Source: Agrypnia vestita
Taxonomy: Eukaryota > Arthropoda > Insecta > Trichoptera > Phryganeidae
Direction: 5' to 3'
NCBI GenBank assembly: GCA_016648135.1
Contig: JADDOH010002005.1
Coordinates: 124,001 to 188,000, forward strand
DNA: 64,000 bases
The position numbers and the translations under genes were made by a program. Positions 9,855-20,727 of this stretch are shown piece by piece (position 1 is the stretch's first letter; the number at the start of each line of letters is the position of its first letter). Below the pieces are notes generated by a model, which was not told the origin of the DNA, made no database searches, and saw only the letters and a program-made list of their open reading frames with translations.

Positions 9855-10440
9855 TAAAGATGCAATCTCACAGGGAGATGTCACATTTTCCGCTATTCCA
9901 GCGAGCGATCTTCTCAATATTACTAGAAACGATGTCGCACTTCAGTGGCAGTGAATGTGAATGGGAACCCACCGCTTTCCCAGGGCCGTGGGGAGGAGGA
10001 TCTGGCGGAAGGGACAGTGGATGTTTGGGTTTGGGTTTGGACAAGCACTCCCTAAAAAGGAAGGACATATACAAAAAAGATGGCTGGTTCAGTTCTAGAC
10101 GCCCACGGGATCCACAGTAGATAACTTAATCTTAGTAGATAACTCACCTTCGAAGCAACTCCCAACGTGACACCCACGTCCGGGCGTAGGCTCGAAAGAG
10201 TCTGAGATTATTTCCTTTTGTAACGAGGTCATCGTTCCTAGGTGGACGATGCCCCACTCCCTCCAACTCGCCTAACACCTCCTCTCTCTCATCATTCAGC
10301 ATCGAGCACTCCCAAAAAATGTGCCCCGGAGTCTGTCTCACACGCCCGCAGGCACACCACGGGTCCACAGCAAGTCCAAGATCATACATATACTTAAACT
10401 CTGGTGTAAAAACAGTGACGGTCTCATTGGAACCTTACTA
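9855..10440 (-). pseudogene. LINE C-terminal fragment with CCHC-like zinc motif and 3' UTR
   Basis: Minus-strand frame from about 10440: NETVTVFTPEFKYMYDL, then DPWCACGRVRQTPGHIFWEC, then ARTWVSRWELLRR and a stop at 10144. The C-x-C-x(7-8)-H-x(4)-C arrangement is the terminal zinc motif of LINE ORF2 proteins such as I/Jockey/R1 types. The GC-rich tract from 10070 down to 9868 looks like its 3' untranslated tail, although part of it is open in two frames. Confidence 0.6.
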
Positions 10441-10502
10441 AAGTGTCAAAAGGTCGACACTACGCCGCTATTCAGTTACTCATCCCATCTCGCTCTAAAT
10501 GT

Positions 10503-10955
10503 CGGCCAATTGAGGACATGATCGTGGAAGCGAGATTGAGATGGACGGGACACGTGCTGCGCATGGGCGATCACAGACTTCCGAAGCGGGTCTTTATGGG
10601 GAGATAGTGGGCAGGCGAAAGGCCGGAGGACAGAAGAAAAGGTATAAAGACTGTCTCCGAGACTCGCTGAGCCCATATGGAGAACCCGAGAACTGGGAGC
10701 AGCTGGCACAAGATCGTGTGAGCTGGAGGAGAGTTTGCTCTCGGGCTGATGGTTTTGCGGCGGCCAGACGAGTAAAAAATGAGCAGCGAGCCGCAACCAT
10801 GCGTCAACCCGACCGCTTCATTTGTGAAGTATGTGGGAGAGAGTGCGCCTCCCGAATAGGGCTATTTCCGCATCGCAAAGCTCATGAGAGGCGCAGCAAA
10901 AACTGTGTCAGAATGGGGAGAGGATCCTCGACCACGAGGCCCGGCTACAACAACA
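10503..10955 (+). pseudogene. LINE ORF2 C-terminal tail with C2H2 zinc finger
   Basis: Reads PIEDMIVEARLRWTGHVLRM, then LPKRVFMG, then after a one-base frameshift near 10600 EIVGRRKAGGQKKRYKDCL, WEQLAQDRVSWRRV and CEVCGRECASRIGLFPHRKA. The RWxGHVxRM, GGQKxRYKD and terminal zinc-finger blocks are the standard end of the endonuclease/reverse-transcriptase LINE whose palm region appears on the other strand at 5730-6697. The element ends in (ACA)n and runs into the dispersed repeat at 10984. Confidence 0.85.
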
Positions 10956-10983
10956 ACAACATCCCATCTCGAGCCTGGTTTAT

Positions 10984-11310
10984 AAAAATAACGTTTATGA
11001 AACTTTATTAAAAGACATAAATGATTCAAATCTTACAATAAAAATTATAAAAACTAAAATCAAAAATGTGCGGATGGAAACTCGGGAACTATTTTGATTT
11101 ATTGGTTCACTTGAATTTACTATTTCAGTTGGCAAAGTTTCAATATTGAACTAGAGTTCCTCTCTATTCTATGACAAGACTATGTGTGTTTGATTGTTAG
11201 CTTTGAGCATGCTTAAAACAAGCATGCCAATAATGAGCAAGTGTGTGCAGTTGTTAGGGCATGCTAGTTTTGAGCATGTTAATGAGCATGCCAGTAAAAA
11301 GCATGTACCT
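10984..11310. repeat. About 330-bp dispersed repeat, copy 2
   Basis: Pairs with 6712-7060. It again lies directly beside a LINE, here downstream of its 3' end. It finishes in the AGCATG module (GAGCATGCTTAAAACAAGCA). Confidence 0.75.
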
Positions 11311-11589
11311 TTAAAGAGTAAAGAGTTTATGGAATGTTTATGTTTTGGCAATAACATCCTCTTACTGGGTGACAAGCCATTAAATTTAATTTTAAAAAAA
11401 ACCTTGTTCTATGAAAAGGACGACTTCATATTCCAGCCGTAATTGGTGGCTACGGCTGGAGTTTTACGGCTTTCGTTATTTTCGACTGCATCAGTACAAC
11501 ATGAACTGGGTTTGAGCCTACCGCACGCCACTGGTATGTATTGGTTGAAAAAAGTAGATAATATGTTAAAAAGTAATTAGTTAGATTAA

Positions 11590-12050
11590 CTGTTCGAAGA
11601 ATATTTTTTCTTTCTATTTGGCTTGAACTTTGTGGTGACATTGTTATTAAAATAAAACACAAATCACTTTGTTTTCACCACTTTATTAAATTAAACAATC
11701 TACATGTTTAGAGAACAATGTTCTCTTCTAAAACTTAAAAAAGTAAACCATGCTAATGTGTTACGCAGGAGGGATGGGCGAGGAGAGGGGGGGGGTCAGA
11801 GGTGTTAATTATTATGGGTCATCTGGAAGGATGGAATGTTAAGTGTTAAAAAATAAGAAAAATATTCAATATTGGGTTATGCAAAAATTTTGTCTGTGTA
11901 TTTATTAAATTTGAATTAATATTAACATTTTTCCTAATATCTAGTATTGTGGTAACCAATAATCCTGAAGCAGAGAACATTGTTCTCGAAACATGTAGAT
12001 TGTTTAATCTAATAAAGTGGTGAAAACAAACTGATTTGGGTTTTATTTTA
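11590..12050. mobile_element. Penelope-like terminal-repeat element, inverted ends (copy 1)
   Basis: Both ends carry the same roughly 80-bp block in opposite orientation: GTGGTGAAAACAAA, preceded by AATAAA/AATTTAATAA, GAAACATGTAGATT and the hairpin GAGAACATTGTTCTC. The centre is AT-rich with a G-run. Layout and sequence match 20728-21215. The right-hand core reads CTGAAGCAGAGAAC...CGAAAC, a degenerate form of the CTGATGA-hairpin-GAAAC motif in the other copy. Confidence 0.55.
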
Positions 12051-12839
12051 ATAATTAGGTTATTACTTGAGCACAGATCGATGATCCAAAATGCATATAT
12101 TCATTAATTACGATATGTCTCGGAGGATTCGTTGAGATGAATCTTAACACGAGTACCGTTCGATTTGACATGTGCGCCCAAATTCCGGCGGAAAATGACA
12201 GTTTTTTTCAGAAAAGTTAGAAAAACAGGGGGCACTAAAATATTATCATTTATTCCGTTTTAACTGCAGCCAAGGAGATTCTAATTTACTCAATTAACGA
12301 ATGGAACATTAATGGTCAATGCGCTGACGTTTGAGGTACAATAAGCATGAGGGGAGGCGCGACACGGCGAATATCTGAGACGTGGTGTGAACATGGGGAT
12401 AGTTTTCCCCAAGGACTGAAAATCTTCTTCGTGGACATAAGTCATTTTAGGAGAATCGACCCCAAGTTGATGGAAAGTTTTAAATAAGAAGAAAAATACC
12501 CTTAAAGACTACCTCTATGTGGCGTGTCCCTTGCCAAACAAGGTTCGCAGTTAAAAGGTTAGCTTTTGGTATCAAAAAACTTTTTTTTGGTATCATTTGG
12601 GTTGAGAAATAACGAAAATTTAGACGAGAGCCTTTGATGGTTAAACCGTCACTGTAACCGGTTATTTTTGGTACAGTTATTTGGGATTTTTATCTGATTG
12701 TAACAATGCTTTAAAGCACCTGTAAAGCGCCCCTGAACGTCTCTTACGCAAAAACGGTGCTATATAAATTAACATAAACATAAACATGATTGATAACTAA
12801 GATTTTTTTTAATTGCATAACAGATTGCTCCTTTAATAT
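12051..12839. other. Interval without recognised genes
   Basis: Mixed AT-rich DNA. The segment 12700-12770 (GCGCCCCTGAACGTCTCTTA and CGGTGCTATATAAATTAA) looks like a LINE 3' tail. No host-like coding exon seen. Confidence 0.35.
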
Positions 12840-12915
12840 GCAAGTTATATCGATCATGTCGATGTATTTCTTTTGGTGTGGGCTCCACACTGCCATTCCA
12901 TATTCCAATTGCGAA
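12840..12915 (-). pseudogene. Short LINE reverse transcriptase fragment
   Basis: Minus-strand reading LEYGMAVWSPHQKKYIDMID matches the LEYxxxVWxPxxKKxIxxIE block that follows the palm in jockey/CR1-type LINEs. Only about 25 codons remain. Confidence 0.6.
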
Positions 12916-13416
12916 AAAACGAGCGAGCCTTACAGTAGTCGCATATGATGTGTAACATTTGACATCTCACAATTAAAAATATCAATTGAGCAGCACTTAT
13001 AAATACTGTCTATACTTTTATTTTAAATTGTAAATCTCACAATTAAAAATATCGATTGAGCATTTGTTTAAATGCAAGCAAAGCATTTAAACAAAATTTA
13101 AAAAAGCTAATACCTATATATTTATTAATTAGTAAATACAAGTAAAGAAAATGTATGTGCATTTATTTATTATTGAATTTTGCCACACTAGGTAGGTACC
13201 GTATATCTATATACGCATTTTGTTTAGAAATGTGTTTGGTCAATTATATGTTTTTATTTATTTTCATAGATGGCGGTAGTGTGCCGCCATACATATTGTA
13301 TGAAAACTTTGAATAAATATTTAAAAATTATCACATAAATTACATAAAATTTGAGAATGTAAATCATTAAGGGTATAAGTATTTATTGGATAGTTTCGAA
13401 GATATAAGCCAAAATA

Positions 13417-14702
13417 TTAGGTCATTACATATGAAATTGGCGTTTTGCTGTACTGGCAAATTTGATCTCAAATATCTTCTCTTTGGTTAGGAATTCCAAA
13501 TCCAAATTTATACAGCTATTTACTCATGTATTTGTGTTTTGAAAATTATAATTCATTTGTTTTTTCCTCAATTGTTTTTTTCTTTGCGTCACTCAGTTTA
13601 CAAAATGAAAAACTTGAAATATCGCGTTATTTACGAGTACGAGTTCCACCGTGGCACCAGTGCTGCAGAAACGGCTCGAAGGATTAATGATGTGTATGGC
13701 GACGGTGCCGCAAAAGAAAACACAGTGCGTTTTTGGTTCCAACGTTTTCGTTCTGGAAATTTCGACCTGCAGAACAAGCCCCGTGGACGGCCGGAGACCA
13801 AAGTTGATAATGAAGAATTGAAGGCTATTGTGGAAGCGGATCCATCGCAAACCACATACGAGTTAGCTGCAGGCTGCGGTGTTAGTGATAAAACTGTTTT
13901 AATCCACTTGAAGCAAATTGGTAAGGTGAAAAAGCTTGAAAGGTGGGTACCTCACGAAATGAGTGAAGCAAATCAACAAATGCGCGTTGACTGCTGCGTT
14001 GCATTACTCAACCGGCACAATAATGAAGGGATTTTAAATCGAATCATTACCTGTGATGAAAAGTGGATCCCGTACGATAATCGGAAGCGCTCATCGCAAT
14101 GGCTGAACCCTGCCGAACCAGCCAAACCATGCCCCAAGCGAAAATTGACTCCAAAAAAGTTACTTGTGAACGTTTGGTGGACTAGTGCTGGTGTCGTTCA
14201 CTACAGCTTTCTTAAATCTGGCCAGACGATTACGGGAGATGTCTATTGTCAACAACTGCAAACCATGATGGAAAAGCTAGCTGCTAAACAACCGAGGCTG
14301 GTTAATCGCTCTAGGCCACTGCTGCTCATGATAACGCTAGACCACACACTGCACAACAGACGGCTACCAAATTAGAGGAGCTTCAATTGGAATGTCTAAG
14401 ACATCCACCGTACTCTCCGGACCTTGCCCCAACAGATTACCATTTTTTTCGAAATTTGGATAACTTCTTGCAAAGGAAAAAATTCAACTCCGATGGGGCA
14501 GTCCAAACCGCCTTCAAAGATTTTATTGATTCCCGTCCGAATGGTTTTTTTAGTAAAGGGATCGATGAACTACCTATGAGATGGCAAAAGTGCATAGATA
14601 GCAATGGTACATACTTTGATTAAATAAATACATTATAATAAAAAAAAAATCGGCTTTATGTTCCTCCCATACTAAACGCCAATTTCATATGTAAGGACCT
14701 AA
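13417..14702 (+). mobile_element. mariner element, nearly complete
   Basis: The 1,286-bp element has terminal inverted repeats (TTAGGTCATTACATATGAAA at left, TTAGGTCCTTACATATGAAA reversed from the right, continuing TTGGCGTTT). It is bounded by TA dinucleotides at 13415-13416 and 14703-14704. Length and target site are standard for mariner. One transposase gene fills it. Confidence 0.95.
13605..14623 (+). pseudogene. mariner transposase, one frameshift
   Basis: The likely start is ATG at 13605 (MKNLKYRVIYEYEFHRG). Upstream in-frame codons lie in the element's leader. Residues 1-110 form the paired-type helix-turn-helix region. The DDE/D domain carries D1 in ITCDEKWIPYDN, D2 in DNARPH and D3 in YSPDLAPTDYHFF, the mariner D,D34D signature. 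A single-base loss near 14327, in the run before D2, shifts the frame and makes the upstream part stop at 14375. The remainder, ending GTYFD at 14623, is open. All three catalytic aspartates survive, so the loss of function looks recent. It could alternatively be a sequencing indel. Confidence 0.92.
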
Positions 14703-14704
14703 TA

Positions 14705-15180
14705 TATCAAAGTTACAACATCCACACGCTTGACACTAGCCTCGCAACATATATAAAAAATCAGAAGCATCGGCTGTTAGTGTGCGTCGTCGCTGTGATG
14801 GCATTGATTTGTTTATAAACGATAATTTTTTTCCATCGCGCGTGCTCCGCGCGCGCTAATTGGATAAATGAAATTGCGCGCGTCTTATTTCCGTCCTTTT
14901 TCACGAAATCACTGCCACAGATTGCAGGAAAGCGAGAGGAAAGATATTACACATCAAAAAATCAGTTGCCAATCATCTGCGCAATCATTAAAATCTCAAA
15001 TAACGGTCAGTGTGTCACCGGCTAAAATACCATCATCAGAACCCTCGCTATTTTTGTAGGAGCTCTCGCTATATTTTACAGTTAGTTAAGGCATTAGATC
15101 GTGATTAATTCCATATCAGAGACCCGTTCGTTATACATTCCGTGGTAATGTCCAACATTGGAAACAAGTAATACGTTCGC
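14705..15180. other. Interval without recognised genes
   Basis: Contains a GC patch (GCGCGTGCTCCGCGCGCGC near 14838) and a 63-codon frame with no domain features. I see nothing to support a gene. Confidence 0.3.
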
Positions 15181-15393
15181 CAGTAGCGGCGCTAGGGCAG
15201 GGCGCGGTTGGGCGACCGCCCAGGGCGCCGGATATAAAGGGGCGCCACAGGCGCCAGTTAAAAGATTTTAGCTTCATACTTTCATTGGTTGTTTGGTATG
15301 ACATACTTTTGAAATTAAGGTCGTTAGTAAATCTCTATAATCAACAGATATAGATCTCAGTAAATGCACAGAAATGTTGAAAAATGCTGCACT

Positions 15394-16099
15394 TTCTTGG
15401 AAGAATATAGAAATACAGGCTTTAAAAGCGCCATTTTAACTGCGAAGGAATTGGCTAAAGAACTAGAAATTGAACCTGTGTTTAGCGCCGCAACAAGAAT
15501 TCAATTTGTTTAGCGTCAAGCTGGTGAAACTGCCCGCGACGAGCCTAGAACTTCTCCAGAAAAACATTTGGGGTTGAGTTTTTTAACTCTCTCTTGTACA
15601 CTACATTAGTTTCAGTTAACGAAAGATTTGAACAGTTAAATGAGTACTCGCAATCTTAGTCTTTTTTGTACAATATAAAAGAGATTCCGGAAAAATCCGA
15701 CCTTGTCAAACTCTGTGGTGATCTCCAATTGAAATTAACTGTAGATTTTAAATCTGATATAGATGGTTGTATGTTGTGTGATGAACTCGTAAGCCTGAAT
15801 TTTTTTTGCCTAATCCCCTGCTTATGTCTTACATTTTATCAAAGATCGCAACTTACAAGAACTGTATCCAAATGTGTGGATAGCATTGCGAATATATATC
15901 TGTAACGGTTGCTCTTGGGGAGAGGATTTTTTCTAAGCTTAAGCTGATAAAAACCTATCTGCGATCGACAATATCTCAATCTAGATTGACAAACTTGGCT
16001 ACTTTGTCAATCGAAAATGAAATCGCTGAAAACATCGATTTTGATAGCCTAATAAAAGAGTTCGCAGATACAAAGGCTAGAAAGGTGAAATATTATTAG
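15394..16099 (+). pseudogene. hAT transposase remnants
   Basis: Three pieces lie in order: FLEEYRNTGFKSAILTAKEL plus AKELEIEPVF (15394-15513); YNIKEIPEKSDLVKLCGDLQ with DIDGCMLCDEL (from 15666); and LQELYPNVWIALRI followed after an indel by VTVALGERIFSKLKLIKTYL, RSTISQSRL and LATLSIENEI (15850-16099). The last is the hAT C-terminal dimerisation block. The central catalytic region is deleted and stops interrupt the rest, so the element cannot make transposase. Confidence 0.85.
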
Positions 16100-16332
16100 T
16101 TTTTTAAATAAATAGTTTTTTTTAATAAACGGTTATTTCATTATACCCATTGCCTTTTTACTCCCTTTATATTAACTCGTGGCGTCTGCTTGCTTGCCGG
16201 CTTGCCGTCGAAAAAACTTTGGATCGATTTTTGACACTTTTCCCGTGATCCAATCGAGCTGAAACTTTGCAAGCAGACTCGTGGCGACGATCAAGAAGAT
16301 CTATCAAATTTTTGTTAAAAAAATTTAATAAT

Positions 16333-16690
16333 TATAGTATAATTTCGGATTTTTAGAAATTTTAATGGTTTCGTTAAATTGGAATCATTACCAAAGTTTG
16401 ATTACTAGCAACGGCGGCCCGATAATATTTTCTAAATTTGAATTACTCCGTCGGTATACATAATAGGTACTTCCTACGAATTTCAAAAATCTAAATTGAC
16501 TGACAAATGTTTTTAGAATTTAATCTTCAAAGCATGAAGTGTCTTATCAAAGCTCAAAACATCTGAAATTTTAGAATTATATTAAATTACTGTAAGTTTA
16601 ATGTTATGTTATATGTTTTAATTCGTCTTTAATTGTCGTTATATTTTACAAAGAAAGGGAGTATAATAAAGACTTGGTTTTTATGGGTTA
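16333..16690. repeat. Direct repeat, copy 1 (inside the hAT tail)
   Basis: Nearly identical to 17545-17915: both start TAGTATAATTTCGGATTTTT and end AAAGAAAGGGAGTATAATAA...TTGGTTTTTATGG. No coding capacity. It is preceded by a short stretch (16190-16310) that resembles units of the tandem array at 17070-17530. Confidence 0.85.
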
Positions 16691-17069
16691 CTTTTTTTCG
16701 TATTTTTTTTTAATTGCAGTTAGGGGGCGCCGCAGAAATCTCGCCCAGGGTGCTGGTAGTGCTAAAGCCGGCACTGCATTCGCCATTGGCTCCGCTCGTT
16801 AATTGTGAATAAACAGAGCGCTGTATGGAATTGTTGTGCGCCTTACTGCCTTTTGTGGTGCGAGTTAATGGTTTCATTGTGCTAGCAGAGCGGCGACTTC
16901 AATTATTGTTTCTTTTTAAATTGTGGTTACATTTTCCGCCGGAGTTCTAGAAAAACAGTTTTTTTTTCAGAAAAAAAACCAACCAAGATCATAAACAGTA
17001 TAAATCTTATGTTAAAATTTAAATACACCATAAAACATATTATAAAAGTTTCAATGGGCCTTTATTATC

Positions 17070-17530
17070 TATACCTATAAAACCAATGTCTGTCTGTTCT
17101 CTATACAAATCTACACCGTTTGTCTGATTTGACTCAAATTTTGCGTACTTATGCTTTAGGACTCAGCGGGTAACATAGGCGACATTTCCCCCTCCCCTTT
17201 TACCCCAACCCCTGATGTATTTTCAATGCAAATCTGTACTGTTCGACCGATCGGACTCAAAATTTGGAAACTTATTGGTTAAGACCCGGCGGGTAACAAA
17301 GGCGACTTTTCCTCGCTCCCCTTTTACCCCTGATATCTTTTCGATGCAAATCTCTACCGTTCGACCGATCGGACTCAAAATTTACAAACTTATTCTTTAG
17401 GAGCTGTCGGTTAATATAGGTGACATTTCCCCTTCCCCTTCTAATCCCCTCTTCCCTCCTCCCCCAGATATATTATCTGTACAAATCTACACCGCTTCAC
17501 CGTTGGACCCAAATTTTGCATTCATATTCC
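17070..17530. repeat. Tandem array, about four units of roughly 120 bp
   Basis: Each unit has ACAAATCTACACCGTT or a variant (GCAAATCTCTACCGTTCG), then a TCGGACTCAAAATTT-like phrase, then CGGGTAACATAGGCGACATT and a C-rich run. Units diverge by 10-25 percent. It abuts the second copy of the direct repeat, suggesting a composite repeat in which array and flank belong together. Confidence 0.7.
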
Positions 17531-17544
17531 CGACACGTATTTGT

Positions 17545-17915
17545 AGTATAATTTCGGATTTTTAGAAACTTTAATGTTTTTTTAAAATTGGAATCATTAC
17601 AAAAGTTTGATTACTAGCAACGGCGGCCCGATAACGTCGCGGAATATTTTCTAAATTTGAATTATTCCGTCGGTATACATAATAGGTACTTCACTACGAA
17701 TTTCGAAAATCTAAATTGACTGACAAATGTTTTTAGAATTTAATCTTCAAAGCATGAAGTGTCTAATCAGAGCTCAAAACATCTGACATTTTAGAAATAT
17801 ATTAAATTACTGTAAGTTTAGTGTTATGTTATATGTTTTAATTCGTCTTTAATTGTTGTTATATTTTACAAAGAAAGGGAGTATAATAAAAACTTGGTTT
17901 TTATGGGATACTTTT
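17545..17915. repeat. Direct repeat, copy 2
   Basis: Pairs with 16333-16690. The short insert CGTCGCGGA near 17635 is present only here. Confidence 0.85.
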
Positions 17916-17929
17916 TTTTCTGATTAACT

Positions 17930-18270
17930 TGTTTTAATTTTGAACTTCGAACTCGCTGGATTCGAATGAGATTATTTCACTTCCTGTGCTTCCAGGGAAA
18001 AGTAATTTCTTTGTGTCATGTACGGATAAGTAGTTGTGTCATTAAGCCATCGATTTTCTGCATTAATGTTTTCGAGCGTGGCCCAGTGAGGCCCCCACCC
18101 TGTACCGAGGAGCATTAAGCGCTGAAATCTGATAAAATCTTTCCAACTAAAAGGATTTCAACCCATGCATTACCCATTTTTTTATTGAATTAAATATACT
18201 GTAGGTGGTGGAAGGAAGTGAGGAAAGAAGGTTTTAGAGAGGAGGTCTTCGTCAAGCTGAAGCTCGAGGA
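17930..18270. repeat. Dispersed repeat, copy 1
   Basis: Matches 33430-33870 through TTTTGAACTTC, GATTATTTCACTTCC, AGCGCTGAAAT, AAAAGGATTT and TCAAGCTGAAGCTC. The minus-strand 83-codon frame across it shows no family features. Confidence 0.65.
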
Positions 18271-18439
18271 TGTTCCGATTTTTAAAAAAAGACCATAGAA
18301 AAAAATCGAATTCCTGTTTATTTTGGAAGGTATTTGGCATTAAAACACCACGCTTGCCAGATGGGTTGGTGAGTTTTAAATCAGCCGCCCTTAACGAGGA
18401 AAGCCTTCCCCTATCCGCCACCCGGGGACGCATCTTCTA

Positions 18440-18530
18440 GCGGTTTCAGGCTCCGCCGAAAGAGAAGGAAGAGGCCTGTATCCAGCAGCGGAGAGTCGAA
18501 GGCTGATGAAGAAGAAGAAGAAGAAAAAAA
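18440..18530 (+). repeat. LINE 3' tail ending in (GAA)n
   Basis: Reads GAAGAGGCCTGTATCCAGCA, then a variant of the phrase that closes many insect RTE/CR1-like LINEs, then GATGAAGAAGAAGAAG. Related tails without the microsatellite occur near 19470 and 33890. Confidence 0.6.
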
Positions 18531-18639
18531 TGTTTATCTATCTATGGTCTATCTTCCAAAATGCAACTCGCAGACTGAAATTTTTCAAACACTAGCGAAG
18601 GGAAAAACTTCATTTCAAAATGAAGACACACGTTCACCA

Positions 18640-19215
18640 GTTTGAAGACTACAAAGTGTACACTACAATTGTAGTAAAAACTACTTGAAGTGAAGTAATT
18701 GCAGTACTACGAAATGAAGTGAAGTAAATGAAGTAATTGTAATATTAATGAAGTGAAGTAATGAAATGAAGTAATTGTACTACAAAATTGTAGTACTACT
18801 GAAGTAAATATTTTTTTCCGAAATAAAAATTTGGCGAGCTAAAAAAAAAGGTCAACGAGAAAAATATTTAAGATAAATGACGATATTTTCTCCAAAGTTT
18901 TTTTTTTCCAAAATTTTTCATACCATGGGGGAGGGTTGTTACAGTTTCCAGAGATTTCTTCGTTTAGCTACATCAACTTCCCAAAAATTTCACGTAAAAA
19001 ATGCACTATTTAAAGTATGTTTCTCATACTTTCGATAACTTTCAAGTGTATGTACTTTGTAGTGTTCGCTTTGAAATGAAGTGTACTGTTTGAAGTTTAT
19101 ACTTTCAATAACTTTGGTGTTTGTAGTTTGTAGTGTGCACTACACATCAAAATGTGCGAAGTGTGCACTTCAATGTAGTGTAGTACTACATTGTAGTAGT
19201 GAGTACAGAGCGGAC
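18640..19215. repeat. Element rich in AGTACTACA and GAAGTGAAGTAA motifs
   Basis: The left part (ACTACAAAGTGTACACTACA, then repeated GAAGTGAAGTAA) and the right part (GTTTGTAGTGTGCACTACAC, then TAGTGTAGTACTACATTGTA) are loosely inverted. Simple-sequence expansion dominates the left side. Probably a non-coding DNA transposon, but the exact ends are unclear. Confidence 0.45.
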
Positions 19216-19319
19216 CCATCACTATCAAACACGTACGGATGCAGTAGAGGTTGGCGGTATACGTATTTTCATTTAAGAAGACAATCGAATTAGTATGTGT
19301 AGGTAAGCCGTGCGTATAA

Positions 19320-19445
19320 GGGTACTGATACACATGCTTATTTTTTAACACGCTCATTAGCACACTTGCTCGTTATTAGTAAGCTTATTTTAAGCATGCA
19401 CATGAACGAGCATGGTCAAAGCTAACAATCAAACATGCGTGTCTT
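19320..19445. repeat. AGCATG-rich short repeat, reverse orientation copy
   Basis: Runs from GGTACTGATACACATGCTTA to AACAATCAAACATGCGTGTC and is the reverse of the module at 6905-7050 and 11190-11310. Weak terminal complementarity (ACACATGC / GCATGCGTGT) suggests a small MITE of about 125 bp. Confidence 0.6.
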
Positions 19446-19589
19446 CAGAGAAAGAGAAAATTAGGAGAGACCTACATCCAGCAGATCTACAGGATAAGTA
19501 TTGGCTTAAAATACAGTAAAGCAGTTTGAAACGTTTTCAGTGTTGTGTTAAGTACTTGTTGAGTGTAGTGTTGGTTGCCAACCAACCAC

Positions 19590-19690
19590 AACACATCAGC
19601 CCTGATGATGGACCCTGCAATGGCGTCCGATTGTCGGCCAGAAAGGTCGTAAAACAGGGTATAAGGTCTCAGAAAACGCAAAACAGAACG
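19590..19690 (+). repeat. CTGATGA-core repeat, single copy
   Basis: Starts ACATCAGCCCTGATGATGGA and shares the CCCTGCAATGG, TCGGCCAGAAAGGTCG phrase with copies at 26150, 38866-39056 and 48431-48617. The usual CCGAAAC is degraded to CCGATTG here. Confidence 0.7.
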
Positions 19691-19694
19691 GTTT

Positions 19695-20420
19695 ACAGAC
19701 TCAGGGTTCAGAATAGAGTAGTACTGAAAGGGTTAAAATGTGATCGATGTTCCAAAAAGTTTCTTTATAGTGTTGTTCCGATATCTTCTAGAGGAACGGT
19801 CCACAATACTGTGCAATTCCAATATGTTTTGGAAAAAATCCGGTTTGTGCATTGAATTTTATTAAACTATATTAACCATAGACGTACTATAAATATAGAC
19901 TAGTTACAAACCAAAATATCTGCTACACAGAACGACCACACGAATCACTGTGAACATAGAAGCACATTGCGGGAGTTGGTCTAGGGGTGTCAAAAATGTA
20001 TAAATGTCCGCGCGATATATATATAAAGTATGAATACAATACCCAATCCTGTTTATATTTGTATCTCTTTTACACATATGCTGCGCTACAGAAAGAAAGA
20101 GAAAATACTATAGAATAAATACCGCAATTCGCCACTAACTTCATATGCATTCGTTGTTAAAAATTATGTTTTATTGTCCTTACTTATAAAATAATTTCTA
20201 TCTCTTTCTGACTGACACATTTAGTACGCAATAGAAGACTTCAGAAACTAGATGTCTCAGATTTTTTTTTAGTGACTAGTCTGTATTTATAGTACGTGTA
20301 TGATATTAACTCGCATGTCACACTAGCAGAATCACATTGCACTGCCTTTGTACATCAGAATCGAGCAGGTCATTTTTTTTTAAATGTATCACTAGAAAAA
20401 TTCAGCTTCAATACATATTC
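19695..20420. repeat. Dispersed repeat copy 1, split by an insertion
   Basis: The left part, 19695-19875 (CTGAAAGGGTTAAAATGTGA to TTTTATTAAACTATATTAA), and right part, 20307-20420 (TAACTCGCATGTCACACTAG onward), match 34690-34843 and 35453-35580. A foreign segment, 19876-20306, interrupts it. Confidence 0.75.
19876..20306. mobile_element. 431-bp inverted-repeat element inserted at a TTAA site
   Basis: Left end CCATAGACGTACTATAAATA. The right end reversed gives ATCATACACGTACTATAAAT. TAA stands on both sides (19873-19875 and 20307-20309), so PIF/Harbinger-type or another TTAA/TAA-targeting element. No coding sequence. Confidence 0.6.
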
Positions 20421-20524
20421 TGAATAATCTGTTCTAAAAAGGAAATACAGTTCGTGATTCAATTATTAATTTACACTGCAGATTTGAGCGCAAAGCCACC
20501 CGCGTCGTCCATAGTAATTCATGT

Positions 20525-20650
20525 GTAGTTCGCAGAATTACCAGTAGGGAATGCAATCCCGATCCCGCGAGATCTCGAGGCATTTTACGAGATCAATCCC
20601 GAACCGAGAAATTGGACGAGATTATCGGGATTATCGGGATTGATCAGCAT
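20525..20650. repeat. Possible hAT-type terminus
   Basis: CAGTAGGGAATGCAATCCCG followed by repeated ATCCCG/CGGGAT phrases is typical of one end of some hAT elements. The second end is not seen. Confidence 0.35.
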
Positions 20651-20727
20651 TTTTTATGTTTTGTATGTTTAATGGTAGGTATAATATGTCTGTATAATAT
20701 GTTAATTTCTGACGCTGCTCAATTGAT

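Larger units (their letters stand above)
15181..16776 (+). mobile_element. Decayed hAT element (zinc-finger-MYM-type family)
   Basis: The ends are CAGTAGCGGCGCTAG and, reversed from the right, CAGTGCCGGCTTTAG. Flanks CGTTCGC and CATTCGC are a 7-8 bp near-match consistent with the 8-bp hAT target duplication. Both ends carry the GGGCGCC-rich segments typical of this group. The interior holds transposase pieces at 15394-16099 and a long AT-rich tail. Confidence 0.75.

Noticed and set aside
13593..13855. Minus-strand frames across the mariner
   Set aside because: Shadows of the transposase frame; no family features.
17070..17530. CRISPR-like or satellite array
   Set aside because: The four units are contiguous and diverged, with no unique spacers. 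The host is a eukaryote.
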